A stretch of DNA of 64,000 nucleotides, from positions 1,924,001 to 1,988,000 of the forward strand of contig NZ_CP118605.1 of NCBI RefSeq assembly GCF_029869925.1, written 5' to 3'. The notes under the pieces were generated by a model that saw only the letters and a program-made list of their open reading frames with translations, did not search any database and was not told the DNA's origin. The position numbers and the translations under genes were made by a program. Numbering within the stretch: position 1 is the first letter of the stretch; every line of letters begins with the position of its first letter. Shown one piece after another: positions 47,919 to 57,031 of the stretch. The stretch is from Microbulbifer bruguierae. Lineage in GTDB: Bacteria; Pseudomonadota; Gammaproteobacteria; Pseudomonadales; Cellvibrionaceae.

Positions 47919-48360
47919 ACACCGTCTCCTCGCGACTCAGATTCTCGCGCACCCGACTCAGTAAATTCTGCAATTGCTGCTGTTCTTCCTGCGACAGTCC
48001 CTCCAGCGCCTCGGTGCGAGTCTGCTCGGCGAGACCGTGCAGGGCCTGTAACACCGGAGCGGCGGCCCCGGTGAGATAAATGCGGTAGCAGCGCCGGTCC
48101 TGGGGATCCTGGCGGCGCTCCACCAGCCCCTCCGCCTGTAACAGGTCTATCTGGCGGGTCAGGCTGATGGGGGCCACGTCCATACGCTCGGCCAGTTCTG
48201 CCTGCTTCATGCCCTGGTTCTTGTGCAGGATCCAGAGCACCTGCCAGCGGGCGCGGGTCAGGCCGTGGGTTTTCGCGCGGCGATCGAAATTGCGCTTTAG
48301 CAAGCGAGCGGCGGTGTGCAGCTCAAACCCCAAATGCGCTGCGATATCAGATTTATTCAC
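47911..48360 (-). CDS. MarR family transcriptional regulator
   Basis: A 149-residue winged-helix repressor (LTRARWQVLWILHKNQGMKQ, ELAERMDVAPISLTRQIDLL, and the wing RRQDPQDRRCYRIYLT). It overlaps emrA by eight bases and probably controls the efflux operon and itself, like EmrR. The start is GTG. A palindrome suitable as its operator lies 41-54 bases upstream. Confidence 0.93.
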   Translation of the reverse strand: MNKSDIAAHLGFELHTAARLLKRNFDRRAKTHGLTRARWQVLWILHKNQGMKQAELAERMDVAPISLTRQIDLLQAEGLVERRQDPQDRRCYRIYLTGAAAPVLQALHGLAEQTRTEALEGLSQEEQQQLQNLLSRVRENLSREETVCD

Positions 48361-48400
48361 AGAGTGGCTTTTATATCAGGTCTTCTTGAGGGCGCTTATT

Positions 48401-48414
48401 GTAAGGATGCTTAC
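48401..48414. promoter_or_regulatory. Candidate MarR operator
   Basis: GTAAG-GATG-CTTAC is a perfect palindrome, extended imperfectly by ATT/TAAT outside. Position and shape fit the autoregulatory operator of a MarR repressor. Confidence 0.5.
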
Positions 48415-48515
48415 TAATTTGGCAAGCCATCTGCGCACCAGATGCCGCTTCTTACTTGCTTGCGAAGCCTGAAAATAAATCGAGGGAGAGTGAGAAGGGG
48501 AGCCGAGGGTACAGA

Positions 48516-48542
48516 AAAGAAAAGGGCCGGCAATGCCGGCCC
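48516..48542 (-). terminator. Terminator of the DUF1302-DUF1329 operon
   Basis: GGGCCGGC, 3-base loop, GCCGGCCC, then TTTTCTTTT on the minus strand, 29 bases after the stop of the DUF1329 gene. Confidence 0.85.
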
Positions 48543-48570
48543 TGTCAGGCGTGTCAGGAAACCAAACGGA

Positions 48571-49950
48571 TCAGCGACCGATACGGCGCAGTGCCGCAGA
48601 GGAGAAGTCCCGACGGTTGACCTTACTGCCCCACTCCATGAATTTCGGCTCTTCGTTGGCCAGGCCGGTCACCAGGTAGCGGCCGGAATCCAGGTCGTGG
48701 AACACTTCGGCGGACATCCAGGGGGTGCCCACGTCATAGAACATCACGTTGTGGCCCTCGCCCAGGCGCCACAGATTGCCACGGCCGTCGTAGTGATCCA
48801 CCACCGATACACCCCAGGTGTCCTCATCCAGGAACATGGTGCGCTTGGCGTAGATATGGCGCTCGCCGTCTTTCAGGGTCGCTTCCACTTCCCATACCCG
48901 GTGCAGCTCATAACGCAGGTACTCCGGGTTCAGGTGGCCGGCCTGTACGATGTCGTCGTACTTCAGAGAGGTGTCCAGCAGCTTGTAGTCGTTGTACGGG
49001 ATGTACAGCTCGCGCTTGCCGATGAGTTTCCACTCGTACTTGTCTGGAGCACCGTTGTACATATCCAGGTTGTCCGCGGTGCGCAGACCATCGGTACCCT
49101 CGGCGGGGCCGTCGTAAGCCACGTTCGGGGCGCGGCGTACGCGGCGCTGGCCGGCGTTGTATACCCAGGCACGGCGGGCTTCTTTTACCTGGTCCACGGT
49201 CTCGTGCACCAGCAGCGCAGTACCCGTGAGTCGCGCCGGTGCGGTGATCTGCTGCAGGTAATAGAACAGCACATTGTCATCGCCCTGGGCGTCGCGGCCA
49301 CCGTCGAGGAATTCCGGCCACACCAGCTGGTCGGTGAACTTCACCGGCACAAAAGAGCCATCGGCCTGTACCGGGATTGCGGTGGTGTTGCGGATCGCGG
49401 AGCCACCGCGGTAGCGGGTGATGTGGTTCCACACCACTTCCAGCGCGCTCTGGGGCATCGGGAAGGGAATCACGGTATCGAAATTGGTGACGCCGTTGCC
49501 GCCGGACACCAGCTCGGCATTGAGGGCGTTTTTCTTCACCACGTCGTACAGGGACTCCGGGTAGGCCGCGGAGCGACGGGTCTGGTACACCGGCATGCGG
49601 TATTCCGGGTACTTCTTGAACATGGCGATCTGGCCCGGGCTCAGCTTGTCTTTGTACTGGTCCAGGTTGGCATTGGTGATCTCGAACAGCGGCTTGTCGC
49701 CCGCGAAGGGGTCGACCGGACGACCGGGATCGCTGCTGTTTTTGGCCACTTCAGCACCGCTGATCAGGCCGCCGGTCCAGGCCGGGATGGAACCGTCCGC
49801 ATTGCCCGCCTTTACCGCACCCAGTGGGGTCAGGGAATCACCCAGTTTGGCCGCGTCCTGCTCCGATACCTTGGCGAACGCGGTGCCGCTCATCAAAGAC
49901 ACCAGCAGCAGCGCGGCTGCGGTCATTTTCTTGTTGATTGTCGGGTTCAT
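48571..49950 (-). CDS. DUF1329 domain protein (LolB-like, periplasmic/outer membrane)
   Basis: A 459-residue exported protein: signal peptide of about 26 residues (AAALLLVSLMSGTAFA), then the DUF1329 fold with segments LGDSLTPLGAVKAGNADG, IPAWTGGL, WNHITRYRGGSA, and HVWEVEATLKDGERHIY-type core near residue 350. DUF1329 is structurally related to lipoprotein-handling LolB/LppX barrels and is presumed to bind lipids. It is 11 bases downstream of a DUF1302 gene with its own AAGAGG. Function unproven. Confidence 0.85.
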   Translation of the reverse strand: MNPTINKKMTAAALLLVSLMSGTAFAKVSEQDAAKLGDSLTPLGAVKAGNADGSIPAWTGGLISGAEVAKNSSDPGRPVDPFAGDKPLFEITNANLDQYKDKLSPGQIAMFKKYPEYRMPVYQTRRSAAYPESLYDVVKKNALNAELVSGGNGVTNFDTVIPFPMPQSALEVVWNHITRYRGGSAIRNTTAIPVQADGSFVPVKFTDQLVWPEFLDGGRDAQGDDNVLFYYLQQITAPARLTGTALLVHETVDQVKEARRAWVYNAGQRRVRRAPNVAYDGPAEGTDGLRTADNLDMYNGAPDKYEWKLIGKRELYIPYNDYKLLDTSLKYDDIVQAGHLNPEYLRYELHRVWEVEATLKDGERHIYAKRTMFLDEDTWGVSVVDHYDGRGNLWRLGEGHNVMFYDVGTPWMSAEVFHDLDSGRYLVTGLANEEPKFMEWGSKVNRRDFSSAALRRIGR

Positions 49951-49961
49951 ATCGCTACCTC

Positions 49962-51803
49962 TTAATAGGAGACTTTGAAGCTCAGGGACACGAAGTCCTT
50001 GTCTTCCAGGATGTTGTGGCTGCCGCCGTCAAACGCGGTGACGCCGAGGGTGGCGCTGTACTTCATCTTGTACACGGCTTCCACTGCCAGGCCGAGGGAC
50101 TTGGCACCCTCGTGGAACTGCTGGCCCGGCTCCGCCGAATAGCCGTTCACATCGTGTGACCAGGCCAGGGTCGGATTCAGGGAAATGCCGGCGAATACGT
50201 TCGGATACTCCAGCGCAGCGCGCGCGCGGTAACCCCAGGCGGTGTCGGTAACGTAACCTTCGGCGCTGCAGTCGCCATCGATCGCCCCTAGAGCCACCAG
50301 ATTGCTGCACGTAGTGCCGTTGGGCAGGGTGAAGTCGCCGAGGCCAAACACGGTGTTGCGGCCGTAGCGCTGGTCGGAGTCTTCCACCCCGTCCAGCATG
50401 GACACGCCCACTTCACCGATCAGCGCCAGACGCGAGGCACCCAGTACGCGGTCGAAGAACTTGATCGCGGTGACCTGCAGCTGGGTCTGGTCGAATGTGT
50501 CATAACCCCGGACCACCTCACCGTAACCAACCTCATTCACGCGACTGGTAAACGCGAACATCGGGTTTTCGGACAGTGCGGCATTGAGGATGTCGGAGCC
50601 GTTGACCTGCAGCGGGGTGTCCGGCTTGTAGGACAGCTCACCGGACAGCGCCACGCCGGCCACATTGGTGGCGAAGCTCAGGCCGTACACTTTCAGGTCT
50701 TCGGGGAAGCTGACCATGTATGCCGGGTTATACACGGAGAGCGCACCGAATTCAGGGTGCGAAGAAGGCACAAAGACCGGAGCGCCCTCGCCGACTGCTG
50801 CAGGGATCGCCGTGCGAATCGCACTGACATAAGGCATGCGCGAGTGAATATTCATAAAGTAGACACCGAACTCGGTATCGTTCAGTGCCGCTGCGTAGTA
50901 GCGCGCGGCAAAGCCGTACTGGCCGCCGTCTTCAGGCTCGATATCGTCCTGACGCTGGGCGTACAGGCCCCCGGCTACGGCCATCGCATCCGGAGCCATA
51001 ATGGTGACGCGATCACAGCCATCGGCAGCGTAGTCGGTGGAAGAGAAGTAGGTACCACAACCTTCGATCTGGGTCTTCTCCCACTCGTACTGGTAAAAAC
51101 CTTCCACACTCAGGTTTTCGGTGACGCCGGCGTTGAAGTAGGCCATGCCCACCGGCAGCAGGCCTTCCTTCAGCTCTGCGCCCGGGCGGCGGAATGCGCT
51201 TACGTCCACCGGGTTGATGGCGTTGATACCGCCCTGGATAAAGGTGCTCTCACCCCAGCTCAATACCTGACGCCCCAGGCGCAGGCTGACCGGCATCTCG
51301 GCGACTTCGGTATCCAGGTAGGTGTAGGCGTCCAGCAGCGCGAGCCCGGAGAATTTCGCAAACTCGGAGAAGCCTTCGTCTGAAAGCGGCTCACCGGCAG
51401 CGTAGTTGTTGGAGTTGGTGCCGTGGGGGCGGTTTTCCCCTTCCAGCTCCTTGTCGTACCAGTACTTGACCCGCATAAACACACCGAAGTTGTCTTTCGA
51501 CAGTTCGATATCGTGTACACCCTTGATGATCTTCGAGAAGGTCTCGCCTTCTTCAAAGTTCAGGTTGCCGTCGTCAGTGGTGCTGGTGAAACCCTCACCG
51601 CCGTTCAGATAACCGATAAAGCGCGGATCCGCTTCGTTCAGACGCCAGCTCGCACCGACATCCAGCTGCGAGCTGATACGCAAAGAGATATCTTCATCCG
51701 CACCGAAGTAAAACTCGGCCGCCTGTGCAGGCACTACTGCTGCGCTGATCGCCGCAGCGAGCAGAGCTCGACTGAAACCAGATACATTTATTCTTATAGC
51801 CAT
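49962..51803 (-). CDS. DUF1302 domain protein (outer-membrane beta-barrel)
   Basis: A 613-residue exported protein: signal peptide MAIRINVSGFSRALLAAAIS to about residue 29, followed by alternating beta-strand segments rich in aromatic and acidic residues and ending with KDFVSLSFKVSY, a terminal aromatic typical of barrels. The DUF1302 family accompanies DUF1329 and RND proteins in many Proteobacteria. Characteristic segments include LRISSQLDVGASWRLNEAD and LRLGRQVLSWGESTFIQGG. Role: a candidate outer-membrane channel or receptor for hydrophobic compounds. Confidence 0.85.
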   Translation of the reverse strand: MAIRINVSGFSRALLAAAISAAVVPAQAAEFYFGADEDISLRISSQLDVGASWRLNEADPRFIGYLNGGEGFTSTTDDGNLNFEEGETFSKIIKGVHDIELSKDNFGVFMRVKYWYDKELEGENRPHGTNSNNYAAGEPLSDEGFSEFAKFSGLALLDAYTYLDTEVAEMPVSLRLGRQVLSWGESTFIQGGINAINPVDVSAFRRPGAELKEGLLPVGMAYFNAGVTENLSVEGFYQYEWEKTQIEGCGTYFSSTDYAADGCDRVTIMAPDAMAVAGGLYAQRQDDIEPEDGGQYGFAARYYAAALNDTEFGVYFMNIHSRMPYVSAIRTAIPAAVGEGAPVFVPSSHPEFGALSVYNPAYMVSFPEDLKVYGLSFATNVAGVALSGELSYKPDTPLQVNGSDILNAALSENPMFAFTSRVNEVGYGEVVRGYDTFDQTQLQVTAIKFFDRVLGASRLALIGEVGVSMLDGVEDSDQRYGRNTVFGLGDFTLPNGTTCSNLVALGAIDGDCSAEGYVTDTAWGYRARAALEYPNVFAGISLNPTLAWSHDVNGYSAEPGQQFHEGAKSLGLAVEAVYKMKYSATLGVTAFDGGSHNILEDKDFVSLSFKVSY

Positions 51804-51985
51804 TGCTGTTCTCCCATTCATACATGGGAAAACTTAAGGCGAGAGGAGGCAAGGGTCGATCCCGTTCAATGTGCGCAATATGCCAGATTCTTATCCGTAC
51901 ATGCCGCACAGGGAGGTAAATGGACCAAGAGGGATAACCAGGGCTTGAGCAAAGACAGAAGCGAGTACGCCAGTCACGGCAGACG

Positions 51986-52009
51986 GGGACTGGCGTCACA
52001 TCCAGTCCC
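51986..52009 (-). terminator. Candidate terminator after the AraC-type gene
   Basis: GGGACTGG and CCAGTCCC form a perfect 8-bp stem with an 8-base loop, 20 bases beyond the regulator stop. No T-tract follows on the minus strand, so this is weak. Confidence 0.35.
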
Positions 52010-52028
52010 GTTTAAACAGAAACACCCA

Positions 52029-53066
52029 TTAATTTAACTGGTTCACAATTCGGTTTTCGCGGTAGTCGCCCGGCGTCTGCCCGGTCCAGCGCTTGAAGGC
52101 GCGATTGAAATTAGTGACCGAAGAAAAGCCCACCAGGTAGCCAATTTCCCCAAGGGAGAGGTTCGACTGCCCCATATATTTCACCGCCAGTTGCTTGCGG
52201 GTTTGCTCGAGGATGTCCTTGTAGCTGGTACCCAGTTCGCTGAGCCGGCGCTGCAGATTCCGCAGGCTCATCCCCAGAGCCTCCGCCACCTCAGTCTGCG
52301 CCGGCGCGCTGCCCGGCAGGTAATCGTAGATTTTGCAACGGATCAGATTGACCAGATCACTCTTGTCCACCCGCGCCAGGTATTCATCCAGCATGGCCTC
52401 GTGGCTGCGTGCGAGAAAACTGTTGTGGGTCAGGAGCTTGCGTGTTGCCAGCTCGCGGGGGAATACCACCGCGTTGTAGCTGTGGCCGTAATGAATCTCG
52501 CAACCAAAAAATATCTGCAGCGGGTCGACCTGCTGACTGGGCTGCTCGGCTTCCAGATAGACACACAGCGGTGTCAGGTCACTGGAGACCAGATCTCGCG
52601 CGAACTTTACCAGGGATGCGAGAAACACCTCGGCCTCGCGCATGCCCAGCCCCGGCACCACCCGCTGCTCAATACGCACCGGGCGTATGCCAAATTCAAA
52701 GCCACCGGCAACCTCTTGCAGGCGCACATTGCACAGACTGGAAACAATGCGCCGGTAACGCACGATGTAATCGAGACCGTCGCACAGGCTGGGAGCGGAC
52801 ATCATCGCGTAGCCCAGGACATGCAACATACTGGGATGGAAGTTTTCCGCCATCATCACCCGCATGTCGTGCTCCGGCGCCCGGGCGCTGGCGTAGTTCA
52901 GCAGCTCCACCAGTTTGCTGAGGGTCACCCTGGATTCCAGATCCCCGAGTTCCTCCCACTGAATTTCGCAGGCAGCCAACGCTTCCGGCACATCGATATC
53001 GCAAGCCTGCATGGCTCTGACCATCAGGATCAGCCAGCCGCTCATTACCGCGTGTTCAAAATTCAC
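52029..53066 (-). CDS. AraC family transcriptional regulator
   Basis: A 345-residue regulator with an N-terminal effector domain of the Arabinose-binding-like (PF12625-type) class and a C-terminal double helix-turn-helix (ALGMSLRNLQRRLSELG, IGYLVGFSSVTNFNRAFKRW, then TGQTPGDYRENR). This subgroup often controls lipid and hydrocarbon genes. The start is GTG at 53066 with AGGA seven bases upstream; the frame extends 85 codons further to 53321, but that part has no family counterpart. It separates the DUF1302 operon from the divergent propeller-RND genes, so it may regulate both. Confidence 0.88.
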   Translation of the reverse strand: MNFEHAVMSGWLILMVRAMQACDIDVPEALAACEIQWEELGDLESRVTLSKLVELLNYASARAPEHDMRVMMAENFHPSMLHVLGYAMMSAPSLCDGLDYIVRYRRIVSSLCNVRLQEVAGGFEFGIRPVRIEQRVVPGLGMREAEVFLASLVKFARDLVSSDLTPLCVYLEAEQPSQQVDPLQIFFGCEIHYGHSYNAVVFPRELATRKLLTHNSFLARSHEAMLDEYLARVDKSDLVNLIRCKIYDYLPGSAPAQTEVAEALGMSLRNLQRRLSELGTSYKDILEQTRKQLAVKYMGQSNLSLGEIGYLVGFSSVTNFNRAFKRWTGQTPGDYRENRIVNQLN

Positions 53067-53332
53067 TTTTTTATCCTGACTTTTATGACAGTGAATGCAT
53101 TTTCGCGCCAGTCTATCAACACTCAGTTCATGATGCCGTAACAATGTCGCCTGCTGGCGGCAGAATTTGTGACTCCAGGGCCTTTTGAATTCACCGCTAA
53201 GATACCAACCGCGCAGAGCTAAGGTGAGTGCCTCCTGCGGGCTCGGATAATGATTTGGCGCGTATGACATATCGAGACGCGAATCGGCTACCAGATAATC
53301 GGGCGGACGAATAATAAGCACACAAGCGACTT

Positions 53333-54469
53333 ATGAGACTTTTCCGACTTTTTATCCCCCGACTCCTGCTGCCAGCGCTGATGGCTTCCCAGCCCCTGAT
53401 GGCCAGCGCAAACGTAGAGCTACTAAATACCCCGGCGCTGCACAGCACCCGCGCCGCCCACAGCGTCATCACTAACCTGCAACCCCTGAATGACGGCTAC
53501 CTGCTGACCGGCGAGCGCGGCCTGTTGCTGCAGTGGCGGGCCGATGGCCACTGGCAACAGCAGGATTCCCCGGTGAGCGTTGGCCTCACCGCAGTCACCC
53601 TGCTTGCGGACGGCAGTGCCGTGGCCGTGGGCCAGGATGCTGCGATCCTGCGCCGCACCCGCGATGGCGCCTGGCAGAAAGTGTTTGACGGCTACGACCT
53701 GAGCCGCCTGCAGATCAACGCCCAGGAAGCGCGCCGCGACCAGCTGCAGCAGCTTATCGACGATACCGGTAACAATGCCGAAGACGACGCCGATATCGAA
53801 GAACTGGAATACCAGCTGGAAGAGCTGGAGTTCGCCCTCGAAGACAGTCAGGCCGAACTGGAAAGCGGGCCCAACAAACCGCTGCTCGACATCGTCGTCG
53901 CCGGCGGCAACCGTCTGTACGCCATCGGCGCCTACGGCACCCTGCTGCGCAGTGACGACGGCGGCGACAGCTGGCAGCTGCGCAGCGCCAGTCTCGATAA
54001 TCCCGATCGCTTCCACCTCAGCGCCATCACCCGCAGTGACGACGGCAGCCTGTACATCGTCGGCGAGAGCGGCCTCGGCTTCGTTTCCCGCGACGGCGGC
54101 GACAGCTGGGAAACCATGGATTTGCCCTACGACGGCAGCCTGTTTGGCATCGTCAGCCAGGCGGGCTCCGGCAACCTGGTGGCCTTTGGCCTGCAGGGAC
54201 ACGTGCTGGTGTCCCGCGATGGCGGCAACAGCTGGCAGCACCACAAGGTAGAGGCCGGTGCCAGTCTGCTGGGTGGCACCATCGACGATAGCGGCCGCGT
54301 CGTGCTGGTGGGCCACGGCGGCCTGATTGCCAGCTTCGCGATCGCGGAGCCCGCAGTAATTTCCGTACGCAAGCACCCCTCTGGCGCCGCCTTTTCCGCG
54401 GTCGCCGTACAAGGTGAACAGCTGATTCTGGCGGGCCAGTTCGGCGTCACCGCGTGGAACATGAACTGA
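53333..54469 (+). CDS. BNR/YCF48-type beta-propeller protein, exported, with coiled-coil insert
   Basis: A 378-residue exported protein: signal peptide of about 26 residues (MRLFRLFIPRLLLPALMASQ), then propeller blades with Asp-box motifs (SDDGGDSWQLR, SRDGGDSWETMD, SRDGGNSWQHH). An acidic, leucine-rich segment at residues 124-182 (IEELEYQLEELEFALEDSQA) breaks the blade series and is predicted to form a coiled coil. YCF48/BNR propellers act in assembly and binding. The gene is 13 bases upstream of an RND transporter, and such pairs recur with DUF1302/DUF1329. Function unproven. Confidence 0.85.
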   Translation: MRLFRLFIPRLLLPALMASQPLMASANVELLNTPALHSTRAAHSVITNLQPLNDGYLLTGERGLLLQWRADGHWQQQDSPVSVGLTAVTLLADGSAVAVGQDAAILRRTRDGAWQKVFDGYDLSRLQINAQEARRDQLQQLIDDTGNNAEDDADIEELEYQLEELEFALEDSQAELESGPNKPLLDIVVAGGNRLYAIGAYGTLLRSDDGGDSWQLRSASLDNPDRFHLSAITRSDDGSLYIVGESGLGFVSRDGGDSWETMDLPYDGSLFGIVSQAGSGNLVAFGLQGHVLVSRDGGNSWQHHKVEAGASLLGGTIDDSGRVVLVGHGGLIASFAIAEPAVISVRKHPSGAAFSAVAVQGEQLILAGQFGVTAWNMN

Positions 54470-54482
54470 GGTAGTGGCAAGC

Positions 54483-56945
54483 ATGAGTAATACATCCCCG
54501 AATCAACAAGCTGCCGCGCCCGCCTCCCGGGTACAGGCATTTTTCGAATCCCTGGTCTTCGGCCAGCGCGCACTGGCGCTGTCTGTCTTGTCACTGCTTC
54601 TGGTCTTCCTCAGCTGGCAGGGCCTGCAGGTGCGCCCCGAGGCCAGCTTCACCAAGATGATTCCCGGCAACCACGAGTTCATCAATAACTACATGGACTA
54701 CCGCCAGGAACTCGCGGACCTCGGCAACGTGGTGCGTATCGTGGTGGAGAGTAAGCAAGGTGACATCTTCACCCCCGAATTCCAGGAAGTGCTGAAGCAG
54801 GTCACCGACGAGGTGTTCTACGTCCCAGGGGTCAATCGCGATGGCATGAAGTCTCTGTGGACACCCAACGTTCGCTGGCAGGAAGTCACCGAGGAAGGCT
54901 TTGTTGGCGGCGCCGTGATTCCCAACGGCTACGATGGCAGTGAGGCCATGCTCGCACGCCTGAAGGCCAACGTGTTCAAATCCGGCCAGGTTGGCGTGCT
55001 GGTGGGTAACGACTTCCGCTCCGCGATCGTGCTGGCACCACTACAGGACGTGAACCCGGAAACCGGACTGCCACTGGATTACCGCGAGCTGTCGGATTTC
55101 CTCGAGCAGAATGTGCGCGACAAATACAGCAGCGATCAGGCGCAGATTCGCATTGTCGGCTTCGCCAAGGTCATCGGTGACCTGATCGACGGCGCGGTGC
55201 AGGTGGTGCTGTTCTTCGTACTCGCGGTACTCATCACCTTCACCCTGCTGTGGCTCTACTCCCGCTGCCTGCGCAGCACCTTTGCAGTGCTCGCCTGCTC
55301 CATCTTTGCGGTGTTCTGCCAGCTGGGTGTGCTCAACCTGCTGGGTTACGGTATCAACCCCTACTCCATGCTGGTGCCCTTCCTGGTGTTCGCCATTGGT
55401 GTCAGCCACGGGGTGCAGATCATCAGCGCCGTAGTGCACAACACCGTGCAGGGTGCCGACAAACTGAACGCGGCCAAACTCGCGTTCCGTTCCCTGTACC
55501 TGGCCGGCATCACCGCGCTGGTGAGCGACGCCATCGGCTTCACCACCCTGATGGTGATCGACATCGGCGTTATCCGCGAACTGGCGATTGCCGCCAGTAT
55601 CGGTGTAGCGGTGATCATCGTCACCAATCTGGTGGCGCTGCCGATCATTGCCAGCTATGTGGGTGTGTCCAAAGGCGGCGTGGCCTATGCGCGTGCGCAA
55701 CAGGACAAGGCCTCGCTGGTGGAGCGCCTTTTCGCACGTTTCGCGCGCCCGCGCCAGGCCAAGGCGATGCTGGCGGTTGCCCTGATTCTCTGCGGTGCCG
55801 GCGCCTACTACGCGCAGTTCATGAAGATCGGCGACCTCGACGCCGGCGCCCCGGAACTGCGCCCGGATTCCCGCTACAACCGTGACAACGCCTACCTGGT
55901 GGCAAACTACAGCACCAGTACCGACGTGTTCGTGGTGATGGCGAAAACCGAAGCCGAGCAGTGCGTGGCCTACAGCAATCTGGTGTGGATGGATCAACTA
56001 TCGGCCCACCTGAGCAATGTGCCGGGCGTGCAGAAGGTCACATCGGTGGCGGACGTCTCCAAGTTCGGCAACTTCGGTATGAACGAGGGCTCGCTGAAAT
56101 GGTACGGCCTCAACCGCAACCAGTTCATCACCAACGCGTCGGTCGCCAAAGCTCCGGAAGGACTGATCAATTCCGAGTGCACCATGGCGCCGGTACTGGT
56201 GTTCCTGAACGATCACAAGGCGGAAACCCTGGATCGCGTGGTCGCCGCGATGCGCGTCTTCAACGCCGAGCGCACTCCAGACTCGGTGGAGTTCCTGCTG
56301 GCCGCCGGCAACGCCGGTATCGAAGCCGCCACCAATGACGTGATCGAAAAGGCACAGACGGAAATGCTGATCTGGGTCTACGGCGTGGTCATCGCCCTGT
56401 GCCTGCTCACCTTCCGCTCGCCGCGCATTGTGCTCGCGGTGGTGCTGCCGCTGATGCTGACGTCCCTGCTGGGCCAGGCGCTGATGACGCTGATGGGCAT
56501 CGGTGTGAAGGTGGCCACCCTGCCGGTGATCGCCCTCGGCGTCGGCATCGGCGTGGACTACGGCATCTACATTTTCAGCAAGGTGCGCGAAGCCCTGGCA
56601 CAAGGCAAAAATCTGGTGGAATCCTACACCTATACCCTGCACCAGACCGGCAAGGCGGTGGCCTTTACCGGAGTGACCCTGGGCATTGGCGTAGCCACCT
56701 GGGTGTTTTCACCGATCAAGTTCCAGGCCGATATGGGCCTGCTGCTGACCTTCATGTTTCTGTGGAATATGCTCGGTGCGCTGATCCTGGTGCCGGCGAT
56801 TGCCTGGCTGCTGCGGATCGACAACCTGGCCGCCAAGCCCGCAGCGACGGTTGCGCCGGAAGCCGGCGCGGCAGTCGCCGAGACGCCATCTCACAGCGAA
56901 AGCAGCAAAGTTCAAAACGTCCGACTGGAATCAGAACCGGCCTGA
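54483..56945 (+). CDS. RND superfamily transporter (MMPL type)
   Basis: An 820-residue inner-membrane protein with the duplicated RND layout: helix 1 (ALALSVLSLLLVFLSW), a periplasmic loop (about residues 55-220), five helices (about 225-400), helix 7 (about 420), a second periplasmic loop, and five C-terminal helices. Sterol-sensing-like segments are visible (FLVFAIGVSHGVQIIS and VIALGVGIGVDYGIYIFSKV). MMPL/HpnN-type members move lipids. The ATG at 54483 was chosen; a GTG nine bases earlier is too close to its GAGG. Ends with a strong terminator. Confidence 0.92.
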   Translation: MSNTSPNQQAAAPASRVQAFFESLVFGQRALALSVLSLLLVFLSWQGLQVRPEASFTKMIPGNHEFINNYMDYRQELADLGNVVRIVVESKQGDIFTPEFQEVLKQVTDEVFYVPGVNRDGMKSLWTPNVRWQEVTEEGFVGGAVIPNGYDGSEAMLARLKANVFKSGQVGVLVGNDFRSAIVLAPLQDVNPETGLPLDYRELSDFLEQNVRDKYSSDQAQIRIVGFAKVIGDLIDGAVQVVLFFVLAVLITFTLLWLYSRCLRSTFAVLACSIFAVFCQLGVLNLLGYGINPYSMLVPFLVFAIGVSHGVQIISAVVHNTVQGADKLNAAKLAFRSLYLAGITALVSDAIGFTTLMVIDIGVIRELAIAASIGVAVIIVTNLVALPIIASYVGVSKGGVAYARAQQDKASLVERLFARFARPRQAKAMLAVALILCGAGAYYAQFMKIGDLDAGAPELRPDSRYNRDNAYLVANYSTSTDVFVVMAKTEAEQCVAYSNLVWMDQLSAHLSNVPGVQKVTSVADVSKFGNFGMNEGSLKWYGLNRNQFITNASVAKAPEGLINSECTMAPVLVFLNDHKAETLDRVVAAMRVFNAERTPDSVEFLLAAGNAGIEAATNDVIEKAQTEMLIWVYGVVIALCLLTFRSPRIVLAVVLPLMLTSLLGQALMTLMGIGVKVATLPVIALGVGIGVDYGIYIFSKVREALAQGKNLVESYTYTLHQTGKAVAFTGVTLGIGVATWVFSPIKFQADMGLLLTFMFLWNMLGALILVPAIAWLLRIDNLAAKPAATVAPEAGAAVAETPSHSESSKVQNVRLESEPA

Positions 56946-56972
56946 CGCGAATCGGGACACACAAAATAAAAA

Positions 56973-57001
56973 GGGCCGCCCATTGGGCGGCCCTTTTTTT
57001 T
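56973..57001. terminator. Bidirectional terminator between the RND gene and parC
   Basis: GGGCCGCCC, ATT loop, GGGCGGCCC, with T8 on the plus side and A-rich sequence on the other, so it can serve both convergent genes. Confidence 0.92.
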
Positions 57002-57031
57002 CACTCATATCCCGGCGAGAAGCCTGCACGT

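Noticed and set aside
53067..53321. The 85-codon N-terminal extension of the AraC-type regulator
   Set aside because: It exceeds the family length, has no homology I recognise and would cover the divergent promoter; a GTG with AGGA at the family position is better.
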